Positions 33,292 through 41,603 are shown, counted from the first letter of the stretch. The stretch: DNA of 64,000 nt from Streptomyces platensis (GCF_008704855.1 NZ_CP023691.1:6634001-6698000), one strand, 5' to 3'. Notes: a model not told the origin generated them from the sequence alone. Made by a program: numbers and translations.

Positions 33292-34899
33292 TCACTCTAG
33301 ATCGGGTTCCCGCAGCCGGAAACGCTGGAGCTTGCCGGTCGGGGTGCGCGGCAGCGAGGTGTGGAAGACGATCTCGCGCGGGCATTTGTAGGGCGCGATG
33401 CGGGTCTTGGTGAAGGCGCGCAGCGCGGCGACGGTCTCGTCGGCCCGGGGGACGCCGTCCCGCAGCACGACATGGGCGACGACCACCTGTCCGCGGTCCT
33501 CGTCGGGCCGGCCGACCACCGCCGCCTCGGTCACATCGGGGTGCCGCAGCAGCGCGTCCTCCACCTCGGGGCCCGCGATGTTGTACCCGGCCGAGATGAT
33601 CATGTCGTCCGCGCGGGCCACATAGCGGAAGTAGCCGTCGGGCTCGCGGACATAGGTGTCGCCGGTGAGGTTCCACCCGTCCCGTACGTACTCCGTCTGC
33701 CGGGTGTCCGCGAGATAGCGGCAGCCGGTCGGCCCGCGAACCGCCAGCAGCCCCGGCGCGCCGTCCGGCAGCGGTGCCCCGTCCGGGCCCACCACCCGCG
33801 CCTGGAAGCCGGGGACCGGCAGTCCCGTCATCCCGGGGCGGATCGCGTCGTCGGCGGCCGCGATGAAGATGTGCAGCAGCTCGGTGGCGCCGATCCCGTT
33901 GATGATCCGCAGCCCGGTCGCCTCGTGCCAGGCCTGCCAGGTCGCGGCCGGCAGATTCTCCCCGGCCGACACGCACCGGCGCAGCGAGGACACATCGTGC
34001 CCGGCGAGCTCGGGCAGCATCGCGCGATAGGCGGTCGGCGCGGTGAACAGCACCGAGATCCGGTGTGCCGCGATATCGCCGAGCAGCTGCCTCGGCCCGC
34101 CCCAGTCGGCGAGAAAGGCCGACGCGCCCGCCCGCAGCGGGAAGATGACCAGTCCGCCGAGGCCGAAGGTGAAACCGAGCGGCGGACTGCCGGCGAACAC
34201 ATCGTCCGGCTCCGGGCGCAGCACCTGCGCCGAGAAGGTGTCCGCGATGGCGAGCACATCGCGGTGGAAGTGCATACAGCCCTTGGGGCGCCCGGTGGTG
34301 CCCGAGGTGAAGGCGATCAGCGCGACATCGTCGGCGGAGGTCGCCACGGCCGGGTAGGGGGCGCCGCCCGGCCGGGCGAGCTGCCGCAGATCGTCCGGAC
34401 CGTCCCCGCCGAACGTGGTGATCCGCAGCCCCGGGACCTCGGCCTTGGCGAGATCGTCGACGACCCGTGCCTCGCACAGCGCGAACCGGACCTGCGCGAT
34501 CGCACAGATCGTGGCGAGCTCGTCGGGGCGCTGGGCGGCCAGCACCGTCACCGCGACCGCCCCCGCTTTCATCACGGCGAGCCAGCAGGCGGCCAGCCAG
34601 GGCGTGGTGGGGCCGCGCAGCAGGACGCGGTTGCCCGGCCGCACTCCCAGCCGGTCGGTGAGCGCATGGGCGATGGCGTCCACCTGGGCGCGCAGCTGAC
34701 CGTACGTCCAGACCGGGCCGCTCGCGTCGCGCACCGCGGGCCGGTCGGCACCGAGCCGGGCGATGGTGCCGTCCAGCAGCTCGGCGCCGCAGTTCAGCCG
34801 GTTGGGATAGCCCAGATCGGTGAGGTGCGGCCACTGGTCGTGGGGCGGCAGCCGGTCGCGCGCGAAGGTGTCGGTATGGGCCGAGGACCGTAGCTCCAT
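33292..34899 (-). CDS. Aromatic acid (2-aminobenzoate-type) CoA ligase
   Basis: A 535-residue adenylate-forming enzyme that makes an aryl-CoA thioester using ATP. The phosphate loop is FTSGTTGRPKGC, then INGIGATELLHIF, the hinge SAGYNIAGPEVE and the C-terminal catalytic Lys in RTPTGKLQ. It is of the benzoate/2-aminobenzoate-CoA ligase class and would provide the substrate for the monooxygenase/reductase encoded at 25158-27449. A MITE-like element is inserted 12 bp before its ATG, and the AGGGGG ribosome-binding site overlaps the target duplication. Expression may therefore have been altered. Confidence 0.9.
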   Translation of the reverse strand: MELRSSAHTDTFARDRLPPHDQWPHLTDLGYPNRLNCGAELLDGTIARLGADRPAVRDASGPVWTYGQLRAQVDAIAHALTDRLGVRPGNRVLLRGPTTPWLAACWLAVMKAGAVAVTVLAAQRPDELATICAIAQVRFALCEARVVDDLAKAEVPGLRITTFGGDGPDDLRQLARPGGAPYPAVATSADDVALIAFTSGTTGRPKGCMHFHRDVLAIADTFSAQVLRPEPDDVFAGSPPLGFTFGLGGLVIFPLRAGASAFLADWGGPRQLLGDIAAHRISVLFTAPTAYRAMLPELAGHDVSSLRRCVSAGENLPAATWQAWHEATGLRIINGIGATELLHIFIAAADDAIRPGMTGLPVPGFQARVVGPDGAPLPDGAPGLLAVRGPTGCRYLADTRQTEYVRDGWNLTGDTYVREPDGYFRYVARADDMIISAGYNIAGPEVEDALLRHPDVTEAAVVGRPDEDRGQVVVAHVVLRDGVPRADETVAALRAFTKTRIAPYKCPREIVFHTSLPRTPTGKLQRFRLREPDLE

Positions 34900-34911
34900 G
34901 ACGGGTGCCCC

Positions 34912-35145
34912 CTAGGGTCTGTCGTTCGGATCAGGCCGGGCTCGCGGGGTCTGGTACGCACTCCCCCACGCCTGAACGGCGCGGGGGGACCCCCAACCGC
35001 GTTGTCGTCACTCTTCCCCAAGCTCTCGACTTCGCTCGAGCAGGGGAGACCCCACCCGCTCCGCGTCGACTCCCTCCTCCGCCTTGCAGCTGCACGTACC
35101 AGACCCCGCTCCCTGATCCGGCCTGATCCAAACGACAGACCCTAG
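34912..35145. mobile_element. MITE-like element (226 bp) with CTAG target duplication
   Basis: CTAG at 34912-34915 and 35142-35145 flank a 226-bp body whose ends are inverted repeats. The left end GGTCTGTCGTTCGGATCAGG matches the reverse complement of the right end with one mismatch over ~25 bp. After a small indel the arms continue with GCGGGGTCTGGTACG. The interior has no ORF but two hairpins (CCCCCACGCC/GGCGCGGGGGG and CTCGAC/CTCGAG-based) of kinds I recall as common in Streptomyces. The CTAG duplication suggests mobilisation by an IS5-family (IS427-type) transposase. It occupies most of the 438-nt gap 34900-35337. Confidence 0.8.
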
Positions 35146-35282
35146 GGCGTGGGGCCGACGGGCGGCCGGGGGCGGAATGGAAGACGGTGGAGGCCGGTGT
35201 GGGAACCGGTCGGGGACTGCTCGGTTTGCTGCGCGTTCCGCGGTCGGGGACTGCCGTTCGGATCCGTCGTCAGCGTAACGTG

Positions 35283-35299
35283 TTCGTGACGGCAGTCAA
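35283..35299. promoter_or_regulatory. TGAC-N4-GTCA operator candidate (site 3)
   Basis: TTCGTGACGGCAGTCAA is 14 of 17 identical to the perfect palindrome at 24236-24252 and lies 39 nt before the acyl-CoA dehydrogenase start. The conserved core is TGAC-N4-GTCA. Before the MITE arrived it would have been near the divergent ligase promoter too. Confidence 0.55.
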
Positions 35300-35337
35300 C
35301 AGACCGCGATAGAGGACCGCTACCAGGGAGCCGCCTC

Positions 35338-36471
35338 GTGACCGTATTCGCGCTGGGACCGGACGAGCAGGAATGGTGCGCCGAATTGCGCGCGCTGACC
35401 GCCGAACGGCTGAGTCCGCTGGCCGAGAAGGGCGAGGAGGGCCGGGTCAACCGCCCGCTGATCGCCGCCCTCGGTGAACTGGGCCTGCTGCGCCGTCTGT
35501 TCCCCGCCGACGGCGCGCTGCGCGCCCTGGACCTGTGTCTGCTGCGGGAATCCCTCGCCCAGGAGTGCACGGAGGCGGAGACCGCGCTGGCACTCCAGGG
35601 CCTGGGGGCCTATCCGGTGGTGCAGTCCGGGACCGCGGACCAGCGGGCCCGCTGGCTGCCGGAGGTGGCCGCCGGCCGGGCGGTCGCGGCCTTCGCGCTG
35701 AGCGAGCCGGGCGCGGGCTCGGACGCCGCCGCGCTGTCCCTGGCCGCCGAGCCGGACGGCGTGGACGGCTGGCGGCTCACCGGCGAGAAGTGCTGGATCT
35801 CCAACGCCCCCGAGGCCGACTTCGCCACCGTCTTCGCCCGTACGGGCGGCGCGGCGGGGGCACGCGGGGTCACCGCCTTCCTCGTCCCCGCCGACCGCCC
35901 AGGCCTGACCGGCGAGCACCTGGACATGCTCAGCCCGCATCCGATCGGCACGCTGGTGTTCGACGGCACGCCGGTGACCAGGGCGGATGTGCTGGGCGAG
36001 GTGGACGGCGGATTCGCCGTCGCGATGGCCACGCTGAATCTCTTCCGGCCGAGCGTCGGCGCCTTCGCGGTCGGTATGGCGCAGGCCGCGCTGGACGCCG
36101 CGCTGGCGCATGCGAGCACCCGCACCGCGTTCGGCGGCCCCCTCAAGGACCTCCAGTCCGTCGGCCACCAGCTCGCCGAGATGGCCACCCGGGTCGAGTC
36201 CGCCCGCCTCCTGGTCTACGCGGCGGCCTCCGCGTACGACACCGGGGCCCCGGACCTCGCCCGGCGCTCGGCCATGGCCAAGCTACTGGCGACGGAGACC
36301 GCGCAATACGTCGTCGATGCCGCCGTGCAGATCCACGGCGCCCGCGCGCTGCGCCGCGGCCATCTGCTGGAGCACCTCTACCGCGAGGTCCGGGCGCCGC
36401 GCATCTACGAGGGCGCCACGGAGGTGCAGCGCTCGATCATCGCCAAGGAGCTGTACCGGTCGCGGACCTGA
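35338..36471 (+). CDS. Acyl-CoA dehydrogenase
   Basis: A 377-residue FAD acyl-CoA dehydrogenase. FAD/substrate motifs FALSEPGAGSDAAAL and GEKCWISNAPEADF, and the C-terminal segment YEGATEVQRSIIAKELY, are typical. The position diverging from the aryl-CoA ligase and the shared operator-like site suggest it oxidises a ring-opened or partly reduced CoA intermediate of the aromatic pathway. GTG 35338 is preceded by GGGAG. A hairpin terminator covers its stop codon. Confidence 0.9.
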   Translation: MTVFALGPDEQEWCAELRALTAERLSPLAEKGEEGRVNRPLIAALGELGLLRRLFPADGALRALDLCLLRESLAQECTEAETALALQGLGAYPVVQSGTADQRARWLPEVAAGRAVAAFALSEPGAGSDAAALSLAAEPDGVDGWRLTGEKCWISNAPEADFATVFARTGGAAGARGVTAFLVPADRPGLTGEHLDMLSPHPIGTLVFDGTPVTRADVLGEVDGGFAVAMATLNLFRPSVGAFAVGMAQAALDAALAHASTRTAFGGPLKDLQSVGHQLAEMATRVESARLLVYAAASAYDTGAPDLARRSAMAKLLATETAQYVVDAAVQIHGARALRRGHLLEHLYREVRAPRIYEGATEVQRSIIAKELYRSRT

Positions 36472-36483
36472 AGTCCGCGACCG
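36457..36483. terminator. Hairpin between convergent genes
   Basis: CGGTCGCGGAC, 5-nt loop CTGAA, GTCCGCGACCG: perfect 11-bp arms over the stop codon of the acyl-CoA dehydrogenase and 20 nt from the stop of the convergent secreted-protein gene. It can act in both directions. Confidence 0.7.
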
Positions 36484-36502
36484 CGTCGGCCCGTTGGGCG
36501 CG

Positions 36503-37036
36503 TCAGCTGTTCGCCTTCCAGACCTGGCCCAGCTTGCACTTGCCCGAGCTCGGCCCCTGGCCGCCGGGGCCCTTGAGGAAGGTGCCGGAGACCGAGGCGG
36601 GCCGGGTCTGGCCGGCGGGCACCCCGCTGACGGAAATCTGCGCCGAGCCGAAGGTGGCGCCGGTCTCGTCGGTGAACTGCACGGTGCCGTTGTAGGTCGC
36701 GGTGCCCTGCGAGTTGCCGTTGGTCACGCTCAGCTTGGCGCTCAGCGTCCCGGCCGCGCTGTCGACCTGGCAGTCGGTGATCCGGATGTCCGACTCGGGC
36801 GGCGTGGTGGAGCCGGCGGTCGGCGAACCGCCCGTGGTGGTGCCGCTGCTGGTGGTGCTCCCGGAGCTGCTGTAGCCGCCGTCGCTGCTGCTGTAGCCAC
36901 CGCTGGAACCGGAACCGGAACTGGAGCTGGAGCTGTGGCTGCTGCCGCAGCCGCCGCCGTGCGAATGCCGGGCCCCGGTCAGCGCGACGACCACCAGTGC
37001 ACATGCGGCAACTGCGCGGACATGGCGAAACTGCAT
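36503..37036 (-). CDS. Secreted Ser/Gly-rich protein of unknown function
   Basis: A 177-residue exported protein. The N-terminus MQFRHVRAVAACALVVVALTG is a Sec signal peptide. Then comes a Ser/Gly/Tyr/Thr-rich low-complexity linker (about residues 28-80), and a compact beta-rich domain (about 85-177) with two cysteines (ITDCQV and GKCKLGQ) likely to form a disulfide. A Cys near residue 30 does not fit a good lipobox. ATG 37036 follows GGGGAG at suitable spacing; the longer frame is rejected. A cell-surface or extracellular role is inferred. Confidence 0.75.
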   Translation of the reverse strand: MQFRHVRAVAACALVVVALTGARHSHGGGCGSSHSSSSSSGSGSSGGYSSSDGGYSSSGSTTSSGTTTGGSPTAGSTTPPESDIRITDCQVDSAAGTLSAKLSVTNGNSQGTATYNGTVQFTDETGATFGSAQISVSGVPAGQTRPASVSGTFLKGPGGQGPSSGKCKLGQVWKANS

Positions 37037-37253
37037 AGCTATTTCTCCCCCGTGGTGGCGGCCGCCCCCTTGGACGGCCGCCTTGAGCGCGTACCTATAC
37101 GCGCATTCGATTGGTGATGCGCTCGCCGAGCGTTCTTGACGAGCGCGCGTCAGGCTAGCAAGCGCGGGCACGGACGCCGAATTCCGGCCGACGGGCGAGC
37201 GCCGGTGCCGGATGTCAGGCTGACAGCAGAGAGGATCCGCGAAGGGAATCGCC

Positions 37254-38054
37254 ATGATCACTACTGACTTCGTTCCCGGCTCCCCGTGCTGGCTCGACCT
37301 CGGCGCCCCGGATGTCGAGGCCGCAACGGCCTTCTACCGGGCCGTCTTCGGCTGGCAAGCCGAACCGCACGGCGGCCAGGACGCGGGCGGATACACCCTC
37401 TTCCGGCTGGACGGCAAGGCCGTCGGCGCGGTCGGCCCGCTCACCGAGGCCGGCGCCCGCTCCGCCTGGACGCTCTACTTCCACACCCCCGACGCGGACG
37501 CCTCGGTCCAGGCGGTGGAACGGGCGGGCGGCTCGGTCCGTGTACCGCCTGCCGGGGTCGGTACGGAAGACGGGCGGTTCGCCCAGCTCACGGACCCGCA
37601 GGGCGCGGACTTCGCCGTCTGGGAACCGGCCAGGTACCCGGGCGTCGAGGCCGCGGACGGTCCGGGCACCCTGGTCTGGACCGAGCTCTACACCACCGAT
37701 CCCGCCGCCGCGCAGACCTTCTACAAGTCCGTCTTCGGCTGGAGCACCCAGGACATGCCGCTCCCCGGCGGCGGTGGCACCTACACCCTGCTCACCCCCG
37801 CCGGTTGCAGCGAGGAACGGATGCACGGCGGCCTCATGGGCGTCCCCGCCGACCTGCTCGGCCCCGGCGGAAAGCCGTACTGGCACCCGGTCTTCGGCTG
37901 CCAGGACTGCGACGCCACCGTCGGCCTGGCAACCGGCAACGGCGGCACCCTGTCGATGGGCCCCGAAAACGCCGAGGGCGTCGGCCGCCTCGCGGTCTGC
38001 AACGACCCTTCGGGTGCGGAGTTCGTGGTACTGACCCCGGAGTCGCCGCTCTGA
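37254..38054 (+). CDS. VOC (glyoxalase/dioxygenase-fold) protein, two domains
   Basis: A 266-residue protein with two vicinal-oxygen-chelate halves, each starting with a PCWLDLGAPDVEAATAFYRA-like or VWTELYTTDPAAAQTFYKSV-like strand-helix unit. These are metal-using or binding folds with diverse activities, including antibiotic sequestration and isomerisation; the exact role is unknown. ATG 37254 follows GAAGGGAAT. Divergent from the secreted-protein gene. Confidence 0.85.
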   Translation: MITTDFVPGSPCWLDLGAPDVEAATAFYRAVFGWQAEPHGGQDAGGYTLFRLDGKAVGAVGPLTEAGARSAWTLYFHTPDADASVQAVERAGGSVRVPPAGVGTEDGRFAQLTDPQGADFAVWEPARYPGVEAADGPGTLVWTELYTTDPAAAQTFYKSVFGWSTQDMPLPGGGGTYTLLTPAGCSEERMHGGLMGVPADLLGPGGKPYWHPVFGCQDCDATVGLATGNGGTLSMGPENAEGVGRLAVCNDPSGAEFVVLTPESPL

Positions 38055-38477
38055 CGGGTGACCGGCCCGACGGCCCACCAGGGCCACAGGATGGAAGCCA
38101 ACCGCGAGGGTGAGTGGCCTCGTGGTGGCCGGGGCGCCTCTTGGCGCGGCGAGCAGGGCGGGGGCTTACGGATCTCGACCGGGCTGCCGGCAGCGGAGCG
38201 GAGTTGTCGCCCCCGACGCAGTGCATGCGAGGCGCAGGCGTACGTCAGTTGACGGATGTTTGATGACCCGTCCGGCGCCGACGGTACCTGGCCTGTCGGG
38301 CGGGCCGAGGAGTACGCGGGCGGCACGGTCTACGACCTCAAGGGCGGCAACAACACTCCCGAGCACGGCGTTGACCAGCCCGGTCAGCAATACACGGTGG
38401 AATCTGCCGACATGCCGCCGCACCCCCTCCTGGCCCGTATTCACGCAGGTCAGAAAGGGCGCGGCGGCACCCGCCCC
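38055..38477. other. 423-nt intergenic stretch, no supported gene
   Basis: This gap between two convergent genes contains short open frames on both strands. One on + begins MFDDPSGADGTWPVGRAE at 38256 and would run antisense through murA. None has a convincing ribosome-binding site or recognisable homology, and no strong terminator was seen. It may be a gene remnant. Confidence 0.4.
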
Positions 38478-40007
38478 TTAGATGTCCCGGAAGATCTCGA
38501 TCTGCGCCCCGATGGAGTTGAGGCGTTCCGCCAGGTCCTCGTAACCGCGGTTGATGACATAGACGTTGCGGAGTACGGAGGTGCCCTCGGCGGCCATCAT
38601 GGCCAGGAGGACGACTACGGCGGGGCGCAGGGCCGGGGGGCACATCATTTCTGCGGAGCGCCAGCGGGTGGTGCCGTCCACCAGGACGCGGTGCGGGTCG
38701 AGGAGTTTGACCTGGGCGCCGAGGCGGTTGAGGTCGGTCAGGTAGATCGCGCGGTTGTCGTAGACCCAGTCGTGGATGAGGGTCTGGCCCTGGGCGCTGG
38801 CCGCGATGGCCGCGAAGAAGGGGACGTTGTCAATGTTGAGGCCCGGGAACGGCATCGGGTGGATCTTGTCGAGCGGGGCCTGGAGCTTGGAGGGGCGGAC
38901 CGTCAGGTCGATGAGCCGGGTGCGGCCGTTGTCGGCGGCGTACTCCGGGCTGCGTTCGTGGTCCAGGCCCATCTCTTCCAGGACGGCCAGTTCGATCTCC
39001 AGGAACTCGACCGGGACCCGGCGGATGGTCAGCTCGGACTCGGTGACAACTGCCGCCGCCAGGAGGCTCATTGCCTCGACCGGGTCCTCGGACGGGGCGA
39101 AGTCCACATCGCGTTCGATGTGTGCGGCACCGTGGACGGTGAGCGTGGTGGTGCCGATGCCGTCGACCCGGACGCCCAGCTCCTCCAGGAAGAAACACAG
39201 GTCCTGGACCATGTAGTTGGAGGAGGCGTTGCGGATGACCGTGACGCCGTCGTGGCGGGCGGCGGCCAGCAGCGCGTTCTCGGTGACGGTGTCGCCGCGT
39301 TCGGTCAGTACGATCGCGCGCTTGGGGGCGACGGTGCGGTCCACCTCGGCGATGTAGGTGCCGTCGGTCGCGGTGATTTCCAGGCCGAAGTGGCGCAGTG
39401 CGGTCATGTGCGGGGTCACGGTCCGGGTGCCGAGATCGCAACCGCCCGCGTACGGCAGCTTGAAGTGGTCCATCCGGTGCAGCAGCGGGCCGAGGAACAT
39501 GATGACGCTGCGGGTGCGGCGGGCGGCCTCGGTGTCCATCGAGTCGAGGTCGAGCTCCGCGGGCGGGATGATCTCCAGGTCGTTGCCGCCGTTGATCCAC
39601 CGGGTCCGTACGCCGATGCTGCCCAGCACTTCGAGGATGCGGTAGACCTCCTCAATACGGGCCACCCGGCGAAGAGTTGTGCGGCCCGCGTTGAGCAGTG
39701 TGGCGCACAGCAGCGCCACACAGGCGTTCTTGCTCGTCTTCACGTCGATACTGCCGGAGAGCCGGCGTCCGCCGACCACCCGCAGATGCATCGGCCCGGC
39801 ATAGCCGAGCGAGACGATTTCACTGTCGAGAGCCTCGCCGATACGAGCGATCATCTCAAGGCTGATGTTCTGATTCCCGCGTTCGATGCGGTTGACGGCA
39901 CTCTGGCTGGTGCCCAGAGCCTCCGCAAGCTGCGTCTGTGTCCAGCCACGGTGCTGTCGGGCGTCACGGATGAGCCTGCCGATGCGTACGAGGTAGTCGT
40001 CTGCCAT
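38478..40007 (-). CDS. murA2: XRE HTH-MurA fusion (UDP-GlcNAc carboxyvinyltransferase homologue)
   Basis: A 509-residue fusion. Residues 8-65 are an XRE-type HTH (IRDARQHRGWTQTQLAEALG, then SQSAVNRIERGNQ). Residues 72-509 are an EPSP-synthase-fold MurA, which transfers enolpyruvate from PEP to UDP-GlcNAc in peptidoglycan synthesis. Key residues persist: K93-N94 (TSKNA), C190 in the active loop (AGGCDLGTR), and Asp in FPGLNID. It is thus potentially both an enzyme and a DNA-binding protein. A palindrome 12 bp upstream of its own start is a likely target. From memory, S. coelicolor SCO5998 is its counterpart. Confidence 0.9.
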   Translation of the reverse strand: MADDYLVRIGRLIRDARQHRGWTQTQLAEALGTSQSAVNRIERGNQNISLEMIARIGEALDSEIVSLGYAGPMHLRVVGGRRLSGSIDVKTSKNACVALLCATLLNAGRTTLRRVARIEEVYRILEVLGSIGVRTRWINGGNDLEIIPPAELDLDSMDTEAARRTRSVIMFLGPLLHRMDHFKLPYAGGCDLGTRTVTPHMTALRHFGLEITATDGTYIAEVDRTVAPKRAIVLTERGDTVTENALLAAARHDGVTVIRNASSNYMVQDLCFFLEELGVRVDGIGTTTLTVHGAAHIERDVDFAPSEDPVEAMSLLAAAVVTESELTIRRVPVEFLEIELAVLEEMGLDHERSPEYAADNGRTRLIDLTVRPSKLQAPLDKIHPMPFPGLNIDNVPFFAAIAASAQGQTLIHDWVYDNRAIYLTDLNRLGAQVKLLDPHRVLVDGTTRWRSAEMMCPPALRPAVVVLLAMMAAEGTSVLRNVYVINRGYEDLAERLNSIGAQIEIFRDI

Positions 40008-40018
40008 GGGGTGACCGT

Positions 40019-40034
40019 ATCTCAGATATGAGAT
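40019..40034. promoter_or_regulatory. ATCTCA-N4-TGAGAT palindrome before the HTH-MurA gene
   Basis: ATCTCA GATA TGAGAT, perfect 6-bp arms, 12 nt upstream of the minus-strand ATG at 40007. Such short dyads are usual for XRE regulators, so autoregulation by the fused HTH is plausible. Confidence 0.55.
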
Positions 40035-40044
40035 GGATGCTTCA

Positions 40045-40074
40045 TTGCGGCGTGTCGAGTAGTTCTACTACTAT
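40045..40074 (+). promoter_or_regulatory. Promoter with AGTAG-N2-CTACT dyad (DUF1648/GntR operon)
   Basis: TTGCGG (40045-40050), 18-bp spacer, TACTAT (40069-40074). The spacer contains AGTAG TT CTACT (40058-40069), a dyad well placed for the GntR repressor encoded second in the operon. Confidence 0.45.
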
Positions 40075-40107
40075 GCGAACAATTGAAGGGGAGGTAGAGG
40101 GGGAGTT

Positions 40108-41091
40108 ATGAGAAGTGTGCTGCGTTCTGTCCCGCCTTTGACCGGCAGGCTGCGGACCGCCGTTGTCGCCGGTCCCTTCCTTGCCGTGACCGTGGCGTTC
40201 GCCGGCATCTACGCGGCGGTGTCCGGCCGGCTGCCCGATCCGCTCGCCACCCATTTCCGGTACAGCGGCCAGGCCGACGGCTTCACCTCGGTGCAGGGCT
40301 TTCTGACCGAGTCCCTTGCCCTGTTCCTCCTTCTCGGTGCTGTGGTCGGGTTCTTCGTCCAGGTGCGGCCGGACGCCCCCGAGGTGCCGTGGGTGATCGC
40401 CGGCGGCTACGCCCTCGCCGGCTCAACCGGTTACGTCGTCTGTGTGACGCTGCTCAGCAACGCCGACGCGGCCGATGTGTCGGCCATTCGGGTGCCGCAG
40501 TGGGAGGTGTACCTCAGCCTGGCCGTGGCGCTGTGCGCCGGGGCGCTGGGGCGGCTGCTCGTCGGCGCGGCACCCGCCGCGCCCCGGCGGCCGCGCGGGG
40601 CGGTGTCCCGGCTCGACCTTCCCGCCGCCGCAACGGCCGGCTGGTCGCGCACCATCGGCTCGCCGCCGCTGGCCGTACTGGGCGGGCTGCTGCTCGTCGG
40701 CGGGCTCCTCATCGGCCTCTTCGCCGACTGGATCGCGAGCGCGGGCCTGCTGTTCGGCGCTGCCGTGTCCCTGCCGCTGGCCTCGGTACGGGTGACCGTG
40801 GACCGGCGCGGGCTGACCCTCGCGCCGGCACTGCTGTCCTCGCGTTGCCGTTTCCGGCGCATACCCCTGGACCGCATCGAGGAGGCCGGCAGCCGGCACA
40901 TCGCCTGCTTCGCCGAGTTCGGCGGCTGGGGCTACCGCATCCGGGCCGGCCGCAGCGGCTTCGTGCTGCGCTCGGGGGAGGGCATCGTGGTACGGCTGAC
41001 CAACGGCAGGGAGTTCGTGGTGACGGTCGATGATGCCGCGACCGCCGCCGCACTGCTCAATACGTACACCGACCGCGCCCGTTCGCGGTAA
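40108..41091 (+). CDS. DUF1648-domain membrane protein
   Basis: A 327-residue protein with about six hydrophobic segments. Near the N-terminus LPDPLATHFRYSGQADGFTS is the DUF1648 signature (Pro-x-His-(F/W)). A soluble C-terminal domain of ~90 residues (from about 225) looks like a PH-type beta domain (VRVTVDRRGLTLAPALL). The role is unknown, but such proteins often pair with YtrA-type GntR regulators, as here, where the regulator starts 10 nt downstream. Its start ATG 40108 follows GGGGGAG. Confidence 0.8.
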   Translation: MRSVLRSVPPLTGRLRTAVVAGPFLAVTVAFAGIYAAVSGRLPDPLATHFRYSGQADGFTSVQGFLTESLALFLLLGAVVGFFVQVRPDAPEVPWVIAGGYALAGSTGYVVCVTLLSNADAADVSAIRVPQWEVYLSLAVALCAGALGRLLVGAAPAAPRRPRGAVSRLDLPAAATAGWSRTIGSPPLAVLGGLLLVGGLLIGLFADWIASAGLLFGAAVSLPLASVRVTVDRRGLTLAPALLSSRCRFRRIPLDRIEEAGSRHIACFAEFGGWGYRIRAGRSGFVLRSGEGIVVRLTNGREFVVTVDDAATAAALLNTYTDRARSR

Positions 41092-41101
41092 GGAGGCTGA
41101 G

Positions 41102-41461
41102 GTGCTCTTCCGGGTCGACCCCGGGTCGTCCGTCCCGCTCGGCGACCAGATCGCGGCCTCGGTCCGCGGTGCCATCGCCGACGGCACGGTGAACACCGGG
41201 GAGCGGCTGCCGGCCGCCCGTGAGCTCGCCGCGTCCCTCGGCGTGAACGTCCATACCGTGCTGCGCGGCTATCAGCGCCTCAAGGAGGAGGGGCTGATCG
41301 AACTCCGCCGGGGGCGCGGTGCGGTGGTCATCGGCGCCGCCGCGCCCGCCCGCGCCCGCCTCGGGGAAACCGCCGAGCGGCTGATCGCCGAGGCCCGCCG
41401 GCTGGGGCTCTCGGACGAGGAGATCGTGACGGTGGTACGGGTGGGGCTCGCGGGGCGGTGA
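41102..41461 (+). CDS. YtrA-subfamily GntR repressor
   Basis: A 119-residue regulator. A winged helix (VPLGDQIAASVRGAIADG, then LPAARELAASLGVNVHTVLR) is followed by only a short helical tail (about residues 75-119), as in the YtrA group. GTG 41102 follows a full AGGAGG. It likely represses the operon it closes via the dyad at 40058-40069. Confidence 0.88.
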   Translation: MLFRVDPGSSVPLGDQIAASVRGAIADGTVNTGERLPAARELAASLGVNVHTVLRGYQRLKEEGLIELRRGRGAVVIGAAAPARARLGETAERLIAEARRLGLSDEEIVTVVRVGLAGR

Positions 41462-41548
41462 GTTGACGGGGCGGGGGCGGCGTCACGGCTGAGGGCTGCG
41501 CCAAGTCCTCTGCGGGGGCGAGGGGTCGTTGCGTGTCTGCGGCTGTGT

Positions 41549-41580
41549 TGTGGCTGGTCGCGCCGTTCCCCGCGCCCCTT
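41549..41580. repeat. Streptomyces intergenic repeat (TGGCTGGTCGCGC type)
   Basis: TGTGGCTGGTCGCGCCGTTC continues into CCCGCGCCCCTT. I recall near-identical stretches scattered between genes in many Streptomyces genomes. It lies between the GntR gene and the convergent MFS gene. Confidence 0.45.
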
Positions 41581-41603
41581 CCTGGTGTGTCCGTACCGCG
41601 ACT

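Noticed and set aside
34970..35060. Hairpins inside the MITE considered as separate terminators
   Set aside because: They lie between two inverted ends with target duplications, so they are better explained as parts of the element.
38256..40031. 591-residue plus-strand frame starting MFDDPSG
   Set aside because: Almost wholly antisense to murA, with no ribosome-binding site; only the first ~75 codons lie in intergenic DNA.
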